From NCBI GenBank assembly GCA_963777435.1, contig CAVZQT010000003.1:1426001-1490000 (forward strand): a DNA stretch of 64,000 bases, in the 5' to 3' direction. Below are positions 10,911-19,229 of this stretch, one piece after another. Each line of letters begins with the position of its first letter. Position 1 is the first letter of the stretch. The notes below the pieces were generated by a model. It made no database searches. It was not told the origin of the DNA and worked only from the letters and a program-made list of their open reading frames with translations. This DNA is from AP-15 sp963777435 (GTDB taxonomy: Bacteria; Pseudomonadota; Alphaproteobacteria; ATCC43930; CGMCC-115725). A program made the position numbers and the translations under genes.

Positions 10911-10989
10911 TTGCACAAACGAGTGCATCGTATTACATCCTTTGATGCAATTGCACGTTATGATGCATATTGGTGCATCTTAAGGTGCA
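10911..10989. promoter_or_regulatory. Operator-like repeat cluster between tetR and the secreted-protein gene
   Basis: Contains TGCACA-AACG-AGTGCA (10912-10927), a perfect GATGCA-TATTGG-TGCATC inverted repeat (10962-10979), and additional half sites GATGCA 10944-10949, TTGCAC 10951-10956 and GGTGCA 10984-10989. The first site ends immediately upstream of the tetR Shine-Dalgarno, which suits autorepression. The remaining sites lie toward the gene at 11056, which may be under the same control. It matches the cluster at 5589-5666. Confidence 0.7.
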
Positions 10990-11055
10990 AATCAAGATCT
11001 CCCCAGGGAACGGTGCGAAAGCAAGCCCTGAACACCGGGAGAAAAGGAGCAAGTG

Positions 11056-11739
11056 ATGAAACATCTGAAATCGGCGGTCGTCGGTCTCCTCTCGTTAACG
11101 GCAGCTTCGGACGCATTCGCCTTTGGCCCACCGGGTCCACCGCCGGGCGGTCCCCCGATGGGCGGCCCTCCAATGGGTGGACCTCCGATGGGCGGCGGTT
11201 TACCGGGTCTTCCAGCCGGTGGCTTACCCGGTCTTTCGGGCGGTGGCCCGATGGCCGGAGGCCTACCCAGTCTCCCGGGCGGTGGGCCCGGTGGCGTGGC
11301 AGCCGGCCCGGCAGGAAATGCCTCCGGGAATATCGTGGCGCGGGGTCCTGCGGGAAATGCCTCCGCGAATCTCGCGGCAGGCCCCGCGGGGAATAGCTCC
11401 GGGAACTTCGCGGCAAGTCCCTTGAATTCCGGTAATGTCAATGCCGCCCGCAACACGGTGAATTACGGCAACGTCAATGCCTATGGCAACGGCGGATATG
11501 GCGGCGGTTATGGTGGAGGATACGGCGGCGGATACTACGGTAATGGATACTATGGTAACGGACGCTACTGGGGCGCATATGCGGCCGGCGCCGCTACCGG
11601 AACCGCGGTAGGAGCAGCCGCCGCCTCGAACAACAGTTCGTCAACGACGAATTACTATAACACCTCACCATACTACTATACTTGCTGGGACGCTTACAAC
11701 CGGCGCTACTACTACTCGTCGGTTTCATGCTCGCAGTGA
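11056..11739 (+). CDS. Secreted Gly/Pro/Asn/Tyr-rich repeat protein
   Basis: A 227-residue protein with a signal peptide ending near DAFAF, then three GGPPM repeats, a GGLPGL/GGGP region, three PAGNxS repeats, a GGYGGGYGGGYGGGY tract, a small Ala-rich segment that could be membrane-associated, and a Tyr-rich tail with two Cys (YYTCWDAYNRRYYY, SVSCSQ). ATG 11056 follows AAAGGAG at 11043-11049. Low-complexity proteins of this kind are usually exported to the periplasm or surface; no enzyme domain is visible. It faces tetR across the operator cluster, so it may be induced along with the efflux system. Two leader remnants of the same gene lie at 10009 and 12452. Confidence 0.75.
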   Translation: MKHLKSAVVGLLSLTAASDAFAFGPPGPPPGGPPMGGPPMGGPPMGGGLPGLPAGGLPGLSGGGPMAGGLPSLPGGGPGGVAAGPAGNASGNIVARGPAGNASANLAAGPAGNSSGNFAASPLNSGNVNAARNTVNYGNVNAYGNGGYGGGYGGGYGGGYYGNGYYGNGRYWGAYAAGAATGTAVGAAAASNNSSSTTNYYNTSPYYYTCWDAYNRRYYYSSVSCSQ

Positions 11740-11925
11740 TGATGTGCCTTATCGCGGTGGCGGCGGGCTGTGTGGCCCCGTATCGCGTCGACACGTCGCG
11801 AACGCCACTGCTGCTCAGGGCCATATTGGCCGTGAGAAGAACATCCACGCCATATCCTTGGGGTCCTTCTCTGAGCAAGTGACTGAACTTGTCAAGAGTC
11901 CCCAGGAATGCCTTGAAGGAGTTAG

Positions 11926-12258
11926 ATGATGGCATTGACCAATAAAGAAATCCGTCTGTTGGCGCAGCTGTCACGGGACCGCGGTTTGTATGCCGAGTGC
12001 AAAGGCGCCGAACTCGACGCATTGCAAAAGCTTGGCCTGCTGCAATGGTATGACGCGCGTTCGTCGACGACGCCGTTTAGAGAAGATCTGCGTCTATTCC
12101 TGAAATTGCATGGAGTGAGTGGCAGGATCGATTATGCCTGGGTTGCAGCCCTAGAAAACTGGCGCGAGCTTGTCGGGCCAGAAGTCTCTGCCAGGGTTGA
12201 CGCAGTCGACGAACGGGCGGTGACCAGCCGCCCATTCACCGGAAGCCGGGCTGCTTGA
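11926..12258 (+). CDS. Small hypothetical protein
   Basis: A 110-residue protein starting at ATG 11926 (or the adjacent ATG 11929) after GAAGGAG. It is soluble and helical, opening with KEIRLLAQLSRDRGLYAECKGAELDALQKLG, which looks like a small helix-turn-helix or a regulatory helical domain, though no family is recognised. The last residues (VTSRPFTGSRAA) extend toward the decayed pump remnant and may be an artefact of lost sequence. Its position just before duplicated remnants suggests a rearranged locus. Confidence 0.55.
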   Translation: MMALTNKEIRLLAQLSRDRGLYAECKGAELDALQKLGLLQWYDARSSTTPFREDLRLFLKLHGVSGRIDYAWVAALENWRELVGPEVSARVDAVDERAVTSRPFTGSRAA

Positions 12259-12274
12259 ACAGACAACATTTGGC

Positions 12275-12440
12275 CCAAGATCGACCACATCGAGGGGAAC
12301 GAGCCGTAGGGGCCCAAACATGCCATGCGGTCGTCGACGCTGCCGCACACCGGGTTCCGCCCGATCCTGCCCACTGCTTCTGCCGCGATCCTCGGCATGT
12401 TCCCATCGCCTACGGTCTTCCGGGGTCGCCGGGAGAGACA
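12275..12440 (+). pseudogene. Remnant of an RND pump C-terminal region
   Basis: The DNA aligns by eye with 9609-9758 of the pump gene. GATCGACCACATCGAG corresponds to the segment coding IDQIE, a frame with HAVVDAAAHR matches DAVIEASAHR, and a second frame with FRPILPTASAAILGMFP matches FRPILLTAAAAILGMVP. Frame changes and loss of all flanking pump sequence show that it is non-functional. It is followed 12 bp later by a leader remnant of the secreted protein, the same order as after the pump at 9924-10009. Confidence 0.75.
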
Positions 12441-12451
12441 AGGGGCATGTA

Positions 12452-12643
12452 ATGAGATATCTGAAATCAACGTTCCTGCGTTTTCCCGCCTTAGAAACCG
12501 CAGTCCCGGAGGCATTGGCCTTTGGCCCACCACCCGCACGGGTCGGTGCTGGCGTCCCCGCTCCGCCGACGGGAAGTGGCGGCTTACCGGCTCCGCCGGA
12601 GCCGATCAACTATGTGGGTAGGGAACAAAGGAGCGGCGCAGGG
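12452..12643 (+). pseudogene. Second leader remnant of the Gly/Pro-rich protein, in frame with the exchanger
   Basis: ATG 12452 opens MRYLKSTFLRF and reaches EALAFGPPPARVG, matching the leader and FGPP start of the secreted protein at 11056, followed by a Pro/Gly-rich linker (PAPPTGSGGLPAPPEP). The frame then runs without a stop into the cation exchanger, so a leader-exchanger fusion of about 428 residues is formally possible. The exchanger has its own Shine-Dalgarno, so I treat this stretch as a remnant. Confidence 0.6.
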
Positions 12644-13735
12644 ATGACGGGGCGGATGCCATGGTGGGTATGGGTGTGGCCCCTCTTAGGCTGGGGCCTA
12701 CTGGCGGCGACATTCGTCGGCGCGGTGGGCGGCGCAGTTGGGGTCGCTGCGGAGGTGGTGGTGCTGGTCGCCACGGTGTTCGCGGCTGTCTGGCACGCCG
12801 AGGTGGTGGCGCAACGGGTCGGCGAGCCTTTCGGCACCCTCGTGCTCGCTCTTGCCGTCACAATCATCGAGGTGGCGCTGATCGTCTCCGTGATGCTCGC
12901 CGGCAAGGCGGGGAGCGAGACGCTGGCGCGCGACACAGCCTTTGCCACGGTCATGATCATCCTTAACGGTGTTGCCGGGCTCTGTCTGCTACTGGGGGGC
13001 GTGCTGCACCGTGAGCAGGAGTTCCAAGTCAAGGGTGCGAGCGCGGCGTTCGCCGTGCTGGCTGCCATGGTGACGCTCTCGCTGGTGCTGCCCAATTTCA
13101 CGACCACCGCGGCTGGGCCGGCCTACAGCCCGTCACAACTGGTCTTTGCCGGCACGGTCTCGCTGGTGCTCTACGGCGTCTTTATCTTTGTGCAGACCGT
13201 GCGGCATCGCGGCTATTTCTTGCCAGATCCCAAGACCGGTTTGGCCGCGGACGAGGAGGCGCATGCGCCGCCACCGTCCGGCGCTGCGGCGCTCGCCAGT
13301 CTCGCATTGCTGTTGATCTCCCTCGTGGCGGTGGTTGGCTTGGCCAAGGCGCTGACACCCGCGGTGGATCAGGGGATAACTGCGCTCGGGGCACCGAAGG
13401 CGGTGGTAGGAATTGTGATCGCCGCCGTGGTGCTGATGCCCGAAAGCCTGGCCGCGCTGCGGGCCGCCCGCGTCAACCGCCTGCAAACCGCGATGAACCT
13501 GGGGCTTGGCTCGGCGCTCGCCACCATCGGCCTGACCATCCCGGCCGTCGCCGCCGTCTCGATCTTGCTCGGCACGCCTCTGACGCTTGGATTGGGATCG
13601 AAGGAGGAGGTGCTGCTCACCCTCACCTTGCTGCTATCCGTGATGACGCTAGCCGCCGGGCGCACCACAGTGCTCCAGGGCGCCGTGCACCTGGTGGTCC
13701 TCGCAGCCTTCCTGTTCTTTGCGATCGTGCCTTGA
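12644..13735 (+). CDS. y4hA: Cation/proton exchanger, ChaA/y4hA type (CaCA superfamily)
   Basis: A 363-residue integral membrane protein of about 11 helices. The two inverted halves each carry a conserved acidic alpha-repeat segment: LALAVTIIEVALIVSVML in the first half and VVLMPESLAALRAARVN in the second. A loop with His, Asp and Glu (DEEAHAPPP) separates them. The family exchanges Ca2+ or Na+/K+ for protons across the inner membrane; the ion cannot be told from sequence. ATG 12644 was chosen because AAAGGAG lies at 12627-12633, although the frame is open upstream through a leader remnant. Confidence 0.85.
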   Translation: MTGRMPWWVWVWPLLGWGLLAATFVGAVGGAVGVAAEVVVLVATVFAAVWHAEVVAQRVGEPFGTLVLALAVTIIEVALIVSVMLAGKAGSETLARDTAFATVMIILNGVAGLCLLLGGVLHREQEFQVKGASAAFAVLAAMVTLSLVLPNFTTTAAGPAYSPSQLVFAGTVSLVLYGVFIFVQTVRHRGYFLPDPKTGLAADEEAHAPPPSGAAALASLALLLISLVAVVGLAKALTPAVDQGITALGAPKAVVGIVIAAVVLMPESLAALRAARVNRLQTAMNLGLGSALATIGLTIPAVAAVSILLGTPLTLGLGSKEEVLLTLTLLLSVMTLAAGRTTVLQGAVHLVVLAAFLFFAIVP

Positions 13736-13811
13736 ACGCTACCCCCGGAGAGGGCTCTTCGCCCCAATCTTTGCGCCCAATCTCTGTCCAGCTGCACTCA
13801 TTGGAGGCGAC

Positions 13812-14273
13812 ATGCAGATTGAGCCAGCTCTCCTGGGCCCGGTTTGTTTGTTCTTCGGGGCCCTTGCCGGAGGTAGCGCCTCGCTGCTCGGCGTCATTTA
13901 CACGCAACGCTGTCAAGGTCGCATACAGCGCGTCGCGTCCGAGATCGCCAAACGCGAGACCGTTTACGCTGATTTCGCAATGGGTGCGTCGAGTTTGCTC
14001 TTACACGCCTATACACACGACGAGATCGCGTTGAGCGGCGATGAGCAGCGCCTGATCGGGCTGATCAACCGAATGCGGCTGTTTGCCCCGCCTGATGTTG
14101 TCGATGGAGCGGAGGCGGTGCTCAAAGCCATCGTCGAGATCTTGCTGAAGCCGAGGATCGAGCTCCGGCAGCTCGCGAAACAGGCGTTGTGCAACAGCAT
14201 CGAGGATCCGCTGCTGGCATTCAGCTCGATTTGCCGGGCTGACTTGGACAACCTGTACCGAACAGTCGTGTGA
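13812..14273 (+). CDS. Conserved membrane-anchored hypothetical protein
   Basis: A 153-residue protein with one N-terminal membrane segment (LLGPVCLFFGALAGGSASLL) followed by a helical cytoplasmic domain (ASEIAKRETVYADFAMGASS, INRMRLFAPPDVVDGAEAVL). ATG 13812 follows GGAGGC at 13803-13808. From memory, similar proteins occur in Bradyrhizobium-like genomes, some near the same exchanger; function unknown. It ends just before a decayed protease remnant on the opposite strand. Confidence 0.7.
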   Translation: MQIEPALLGPVCLFFGALAGGSASLLGVIYTQRCQGRIQRVASEIAKRETVYADFAMGASSLLLHAYTHDEIALSGDEQRLIGLINRMRLFAPPDVVDGAEAVLKAIVEILLKPRIELRQLAKQALCNSIEDPLLAFSSICRADLDNLYRTVV

Positions 14274-14278
14274 CAGCA

Positions 14279-14513
14279 CCAAAAAACTCGACGCCGCCAC
14301 TTTGCGTGCGGACCGGCTGGGGGTAGAGCGCCATCATCTCCATGACGCGGTCGGGCATTTTCGGTGCTGACCGGTAGGCCGAGCTCGCGGGCGTCGTCGG
14401 GTAATCGTGCGTCCACGGGCCGCTCAACAGTTTCTGTGCCAATGCCTCGGCCTTCTGCACCGGAAGATGGCGGTCGAGCAGCTTGCCGGCGGCATTCTTG
14501 AGCCGCACGAGCT
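14279..14513 (-). pseudogene. C-terminal remnant of a serine dehydrogenase proteinase (ClpP-like)
   Basis: On the minus strand one frame reads KNAAGKLLDRHLPVQKAEAL and SGPWTHDYPTT, and ends with MALYPQPVRTQSGGVEFF. A neighbouring frame supplies ARELGLPVSTE between these blocks. These are hallmarks of the C-terminal part of the serine dehydrogenase proteinase family (PF01972). The frame must switch at least twice and the N-terminal catalytic part is absent. The region 14514-14716 upstream has an open minus-strand frame (GKTVTVVLHAAGGYDF) that I cannot assign. Confidence 0.65.
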
Positions 14514-14725
14514 AATCCTTGCAACGTCAATGTGTTGGTGCCGAGGCCGCGGATCACGTCGCCCGTCACCAGAATGTCGGCCGTCGCAATAAAATCGTAG
14601 CCGCCGGCTGCATGCAGCACCACCGTGACCGTCTTGCCCAAGTAATAAGTGCACATCACCTTTCCCCCGGACGGTCCCGATCTGGTGCCAGAGCCCGCCC
14701 CCAACGTGCTAATCACTAGCTATGC

Positions 14726-16259
14726 TCAGCTCCCGATATGACCGGGGCGCTCGCTGCGCTGGGCTAAAATAAGTTGCTCTACTTCTTCTGGGTCGGCGGT
14801 GGTGCGGCGGACCGCGATCGGGGCGGTACGGATACCCTCAAGGTCGATGTCGGGCAACGCCACGCCGACCATGCCTGAGACCGCGTTCGCCAGATCGTTG
14901 TAATCGCCGAAACTGCGGCGCAGCCAATTGCGCCAATTGGGCATACCTCCGCTGGCATGGGCTTCAAAGGCGGCCTCGCGGCCGTCGAGCGCAGAGGAAA
15001 CGTGATCCCAGGCCATCTGCAGCAAGGCCGCGCGCTGCACCGCTGTATAGCCGCCGCCGCCAAACGACGCTTCGAGCCCGTCTGCTAGCTCTGGCGACGC
15101 CAGATCGCGGTCGGAAGGGGCGACGACAAGCGAGGAGCCGGGCACGATCGGCAGGATCTCCGCCATGCGGGCTCGTGCTCGCATCAACTGAATGCCGCCG
15201 GCCGCGAGATGCGCGTGGCGCGGAAAGCAATAGCCCTCCGGGGTGAAATCGGGATCGCGCTCGGCGGCGACGAGGCTGCTGCGCACGGTCTGGACGCTGA
15301 CGACGAGGTCGACAAGATACTCGGTCGTCTGGCTGTGATCCGTGAGGCCCATCGCATGGCTCAAGGCCAATGCCAGACCCAAGGTGAATTCCGCCTTCGC
15401 GAGCCAGCCGTAAAGATGATGCCAGCGCAGCCAGCGCGAGATCGCCTCGGGGGTCGGGTCGACAAAAAACAGCCGCTCCCACGGGATCAGCGACGTTGTC
15501 GAGCCACATCTGGCCGTCGAACTCGTCAAACCGGCTGGAGAGCGGCGAGACAAACGGATTGTCATCGCGGGTGGCGCGCTTGCGGCATAGCACGATGACG
15601 CCGGGCGCGTTGACCGGGACGATAAAGCTGACCGGGCGGCCGTCGATCTCCATCCGCGACAAAGCGCCGACATAGACGTCCTCGGCATAGGCCGGGCTCG
15701 TATGCATACCGAGCCGGCCCGAAATCACGATCCCGGCATCGGTCTCGCGCATCAGCTTGAGCGCGACCCGGTCGGCCGGATCGGGGCGCAGGCGCTGGCC
15801 GATGATCGGGGCGCCCCCGCAATACGTCAAAAAACGGCCGGTGCGGGCGATATTGTCGCGATAGGCCGCCGCCGCGGCAATGTGCTCGGCCGGTGCGTCG
15901 CCGGATTGCGCCGCGGTCAGCACCCCGAGTGCAATCAGATTGCCGTAGGCCGGCGTGTGCGTAATGTTGCCGGCGCTCAAAAAAATCGTCTTGGCAAAGG
16001 ACCGGCCCATGCCGACCAGATCGGCGCTGGATTTTGGCGCGACATAGGCCCAGGGCACGGGCTCGCCGTTTGTCGAATGGGGCGACAGCAGGAACTCGCG
16101 CCATTCTGGGTCGAGATGGCGGTCGTACCAGGCGCAATATTCGTCGACCATGGCGCGCGTCGCCGGGTGGCCGGTAACGTCGTCCGCCCAGCCTTCGCCC
16201 ATGATCCATACCCGGCGCCCGTCACGCAGCGCCTCGCGATAGTCAGCTCCTGTCCGCAT
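14726..16259 (-). pseudogene. HpaB-family FADH2-dependent monooxygenase, one frameshift
   Basis: About 510 residues in the intact form, matching the 4-hydroxyphenylacetate 3-hydroxylase large-component family: N-terminal GADYREALRDGRRVWIMGE, middle THTPAYGNLIALG and GRLGMHTSPAYAEDVYVGAL, C-terminal FGDYNDLANAVSGMVGVALP. Members hydroxylate phenolic acids with reduced flavin supplied by a reductase, which is not encoded nearby. At about 15490 one extra base moves the frame between QMWLDNV and LIPWERLFFVDPTPEA. The neighbour reading away from it is an aromatic-acid type MFS transporter, consistent with uptake and hydroxylation of one aromatic substrate. About 100 bp separate the two starts. Confidence 0.85.
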
Positions 16260-16361
16260 TCGAAAAACCTCAACTCCTAATTTGCTTCGCGAGGCTTGCG
16301 CAGCCGCCCGGAAAATGCAACACGGCTACAAAAACCACGGACCAGCGAGGGAGGCGACAGA

Positions 16362-17714
16362 GTGGTCGAAGCAGCATCATCGCCGATCGAGACGGCGCTT
16401 GAAAACCAGCGGCTCGGGAGCCTGCAGATGCGGGTCGCGGTGCTGTGCACGCTGGTCCAAATTTGCGACGGCTATGACATCAACTCGATCGGCTGGGCGG
16501 TGCCGTCCTTGATCCACACATGGCATCTGCCGCCGCCGGCATTTACCACCGCGTTTTTGTGGTCGAGCATCGGCATCATGATCGGCGCCTTGTCGGCGGG
16601 GCCGATCGGCGACCGTTTCGGCCGGCGGCCATTGCTGATCGGCAGTCTGACGATTTTTGGCTTGGCCTCGCTGCTGAGTGGCGTTGCCGGCTCGCTGTTG
16701 ATGCTAAGCGTGCTGCGCTTTTTTACCGGGCTCGGCATCGGCGGCGCCTTTCCGGGCGCCGCGACCTTGGCCGGCGATTATGCCCCGCGGCGGCTTCGCG
16801 CGACGATGATCATGGCGACCTTTACCGGAGCGCCGGTCGGCGGTTTCCTCGGCGGCCAACTCGTTGCTCTGTTGCTGCATCAAGGTTTCGCCTGGCCGGT
16901 CATCTTTTTTATCGGCGGCGCGTTTCCGCTCGCCTTGGTGGCGGTGCTCGTGCTGTGGCTCCCGGAATCGCCGAGATTTCTGGCCGCGCGAGCCAATCTG
17001 GCGCCGCGCGACCGGGCTTTGTTGCAGCGGCTTAACATTGCCCCGGGCGAGGTTGCGCGCCACACCATCGACCTCCCTCACGGCAACCCGATCAAGATGC
17101 TGTTTGGCGAAGGCTATGCCCTGCAGACCATATTGATGTGGATCATCTTCTTCTGCAGCCTGCTCAATTTATTTCTGTTTGCGTATTGGCTGCCGACCGT
17201 CCTTAACTTGATCGGCTTTACACCGGGCCAGGCGGTGTTCGCCTCGAGCCTGCGTGACTTTGGCGCAATCTGGGCCGCACTCTATCTCGGGCCGCTGATC
17301 GACCGGGTCGGTCCCGAGCGCTCGCTCGCCTTTCACTACGCGGCGGGAGCCATTTTTATCGCGCTGATCGCGCTGGTGGCGATGCCCTATGGGCTCCTGC
17401 TTGCCGTCATCTTCTTGGCTGGTACGACAATCATCGGCAGCCAGACCGGGGCCAACGCCACCTGCGGCGCGCTCTACCCGGCGCGGATGCGGACCAGTGG
17501 TCTCGGCTGGGCGCTTGGCATTGGCCGGCTCGGCGGCATTGCCGCCCCGGCCCTGGGCGGCTACCTGCTGGCGCAAAAATTGCCGCCGACCCACATCTTT
17601 TTGAGCGCCTGCCTGTTTGCGATCATCGCCGCGGTGGCGACCGGCCTATTGGCATTGTGCGGCTCCCGTCTCGGGCGCGCCGCCGACCCCGCCCCCTCCC
17701 CGACCCGCGCCTGA
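16362..17714 (+). CDS. MFS transporter, aromatic acid:H+ symporter type
   Basis: A 450-residue, 12-helix major facilitator. Helix 1 carries CDGYDINSIGWAVPSL, close to the DGYD signature of the AAHS (PcaK/BenK-like) family; loop 2-3 has GPIGDRFGRRPLLIG, and the central loop has LPESPRFL. GTG 16362 was chosen because GGGAGG lies seven bases upstream; an earlier start would add an unrelated Arg-rich extension. Located in the inner membrane, it probably imports an aromatic or other weak organic acid with protons. Divergent from the HpaB-type monooxygenase. Confidence 0.85.
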   Translation: MVEAASSPIETALENQRLGSLQMRVAVLCTLVQICDGYDINSIGWAVPSLIHTWHLPPPAFTTAFLWSSIGIMIGALSAGPIGDRFGRRPLLIGSLTIFGLASLLSGVAGSLLMLSVLRFFTGLGIGGAFPGAATLAGDYAPRRLRATMIMATFTGAPVGGFLGGQLVALLLHQGFAWPVIFFIGGAFPLALVAVLVLWLPESPRFLAARANLAPRDRALLQRLNIAPGEVARHTIDLPHGNPIKMLFGEGYALQTILMWIIFFCSLLNLFLFAYWLPTVLNLIGFTPGQAVFASSLRDFGAIWAALYLGPLIDRVGPERSLAFHYAAGAIFIALIALVAMPYGLLLAVIFLAGTTIIGSQTGANATCGALYPARMRTSGLGWALGIGRLGGIAAPALGGYLLAQKLPPTHIFLSACLFAIIAAVATGLLALCGSRLGRAADPAPSPTRA

Positions 17715-17936
17715 CCCGGCGCAGTCGTTCCTGCGGCCCATTAGCCGGGAATTTGCGGCCGCCAACCACGGGGCGATTCCGCGAACTCTCCTCCCTCCGC
17801 CCGGCAACCGGCTCTCGCTGAGAGGGGTAACCGGCGACTGATTGGCGGGTGCGCCAACCCCAGCGGATCGTGTAGGATGAACCGATTGCACGCTCGCTTG
17901 GCGTGCATCCGCAACGATTTGCCCAGAGGATCAGCA

Positions 17937-18813
17937 ATGACCGATACAGCCGAATACACGCCGCCCAAGGTCTGGATCGCCAAGCCGGCGCTTGGCCGGT
18001 TCGCCAACATCAACCGCCCGACGGCAGGCGCCCAATACGAGAAGGAATTGCCGGTCGGCAAGCACCCGCTGCAGCTCTATTCACTCGGCACGCCGAACGG
18101 GGTCAAGGTCACGATCATGCTCGAAGAGCTGCTCGCGAAGGGCCACAAGGGTGCGGAGTACGACGCTTGGCTGATCAAGATCGGCGAGGGCGACCAGTTT
18201 GGCAGTGGCTTTGTCGCGATCAACCCGAATTCGAAGATCCCGGCCTTGCTCGACCGCAGCGGTCCCAAGCAAATCCGGGTGTTCGAGACGGGCGCCATCC
18301 TGATGTATTTGGCCGAGAGGTTCGGTGAGTTCCTGCCGACCGAGCCCGCCGCGCGCGCGGAATGCCTGTCCTGGCTGTTCTGGCAGATGGGCAGCACCCC
18401 CTATGTTGGCGGCGGCTTTGGGCACTTCTACGCCTACGCGCCGGTCAAGATCGAATACGCGATCGACCGGTTCACGATGGAGACCAAGCGCCTGCTCGAT
18501 GTCCTCGATCGCCGCCTGGCGGAGAGCAAGTATGTCGCCGGCCCCGACTACACGATCGCCGATATGGCGATCTGGCCGTGGTACGGCGGGCTGGTGAAGT
18601 TCGAACTCATACGGCGGAGGCGAGTTCCTCAGCGTGCAGGATTACAAGAACGTACAGCGCTGGACCGATATGATCTACGAGCGGCCGGCGGTCAAGCGCG
18701 GCCGCATGGTCAACCGCCTCTCCGGCGACCCCTCGACCCAATTGCACGAGCGCCACGACGCCAGCGACTTCGAAACCAAGACTGCGGACAAGCTCGCCGC
18801 CGCCGCGGAATAA
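17937..18813 (+). pseudogene. yghU: Glutathione S-transferase, YghU type, one frameshift
   Basis: The first 220 residues match YghU-type GSTs: YTPPKVW, INRPTAGAQYEKELPVGKHP, LYSLGTPNGVKVTIMLEELL, NPNSKIPALLD, ETGAILMYLAERFG. An extra A at 18609 then shifts the frame; in the correct frame the ending continues GEFLSVQDYKNVQRWTD to ASDFETKTADKLAAAAE and stops at 18813, giving about 291 residues. The uncorrected frame ends in an Arg-rich nonsense tail. The E. coli member is a glutathionyl disulfide-bond reductase. A possible terminator hairpin follows. Confidence 0.88.
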
Positions 18814-18839
18814 GGACCGCTCCGCTGGATCACGCAGGA

Positions 18840-18862
18840 TCCGGTGGCATTGCCCCACCGGA
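18840..18862. terminator. Hairpin after the GST gene
   Basis: A perfect 8-bp stem (TCCGGTGG with CCACCGGA) and a 7-base loop lie 27 bases after the GST stop. No clear U tract follows, so termination is only probable. The rest of 18863-19229 shows no supported gene; only short unsupported frames occur there. Confidence 0.4.
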
Positions 18863-19229
18863 CCCTCCTCTATCAGGGGGAATATAGATATAGGGAACAA
18901 ACTGGGCCAACTTGGACAACCATGGCGAGAGCAAGCCACAGCTGAGCCCCGTTGACGAAGAACCGGGGTTGTCGGCTCAGGTTGCCCGAAAGGGCGGGTT
19001 CGGGCCACCCTCTGACGGTACGGGTTGTCGGTGCAGGCGGGTGCTGGTCGCGGGCGGCCCGGGTCTCAATCGGTGTTGGATCCAGCGGCAACGCTCACCT
19101 CGAATGCACAAAGGGCGTGATCGGACGCTTGAACGCAAAAAATCGCACAACAACCGATCATGACAAACCCTTTTATTCCATTCGGACCTCCTGTGGTTTG
19201 CCTTCAAGTATTCCCCATGGCAGCCTCGC

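Noticed and set aside
11682..11882. Plus-strand frame of 66 codons with a hydrophobic start
   Set aside because: Starts inside the Tyr-rich end of the secreted protein in another frame and has no ribosome site.
17800..17880. CTGAGA followed by GGGGTAACC, reminiscent of a thiamine riboswitch
   Set aside because: Only the CTGAGA word fits; the other conserved helices and the ACCTGA block are missing and the next gene is a GST.
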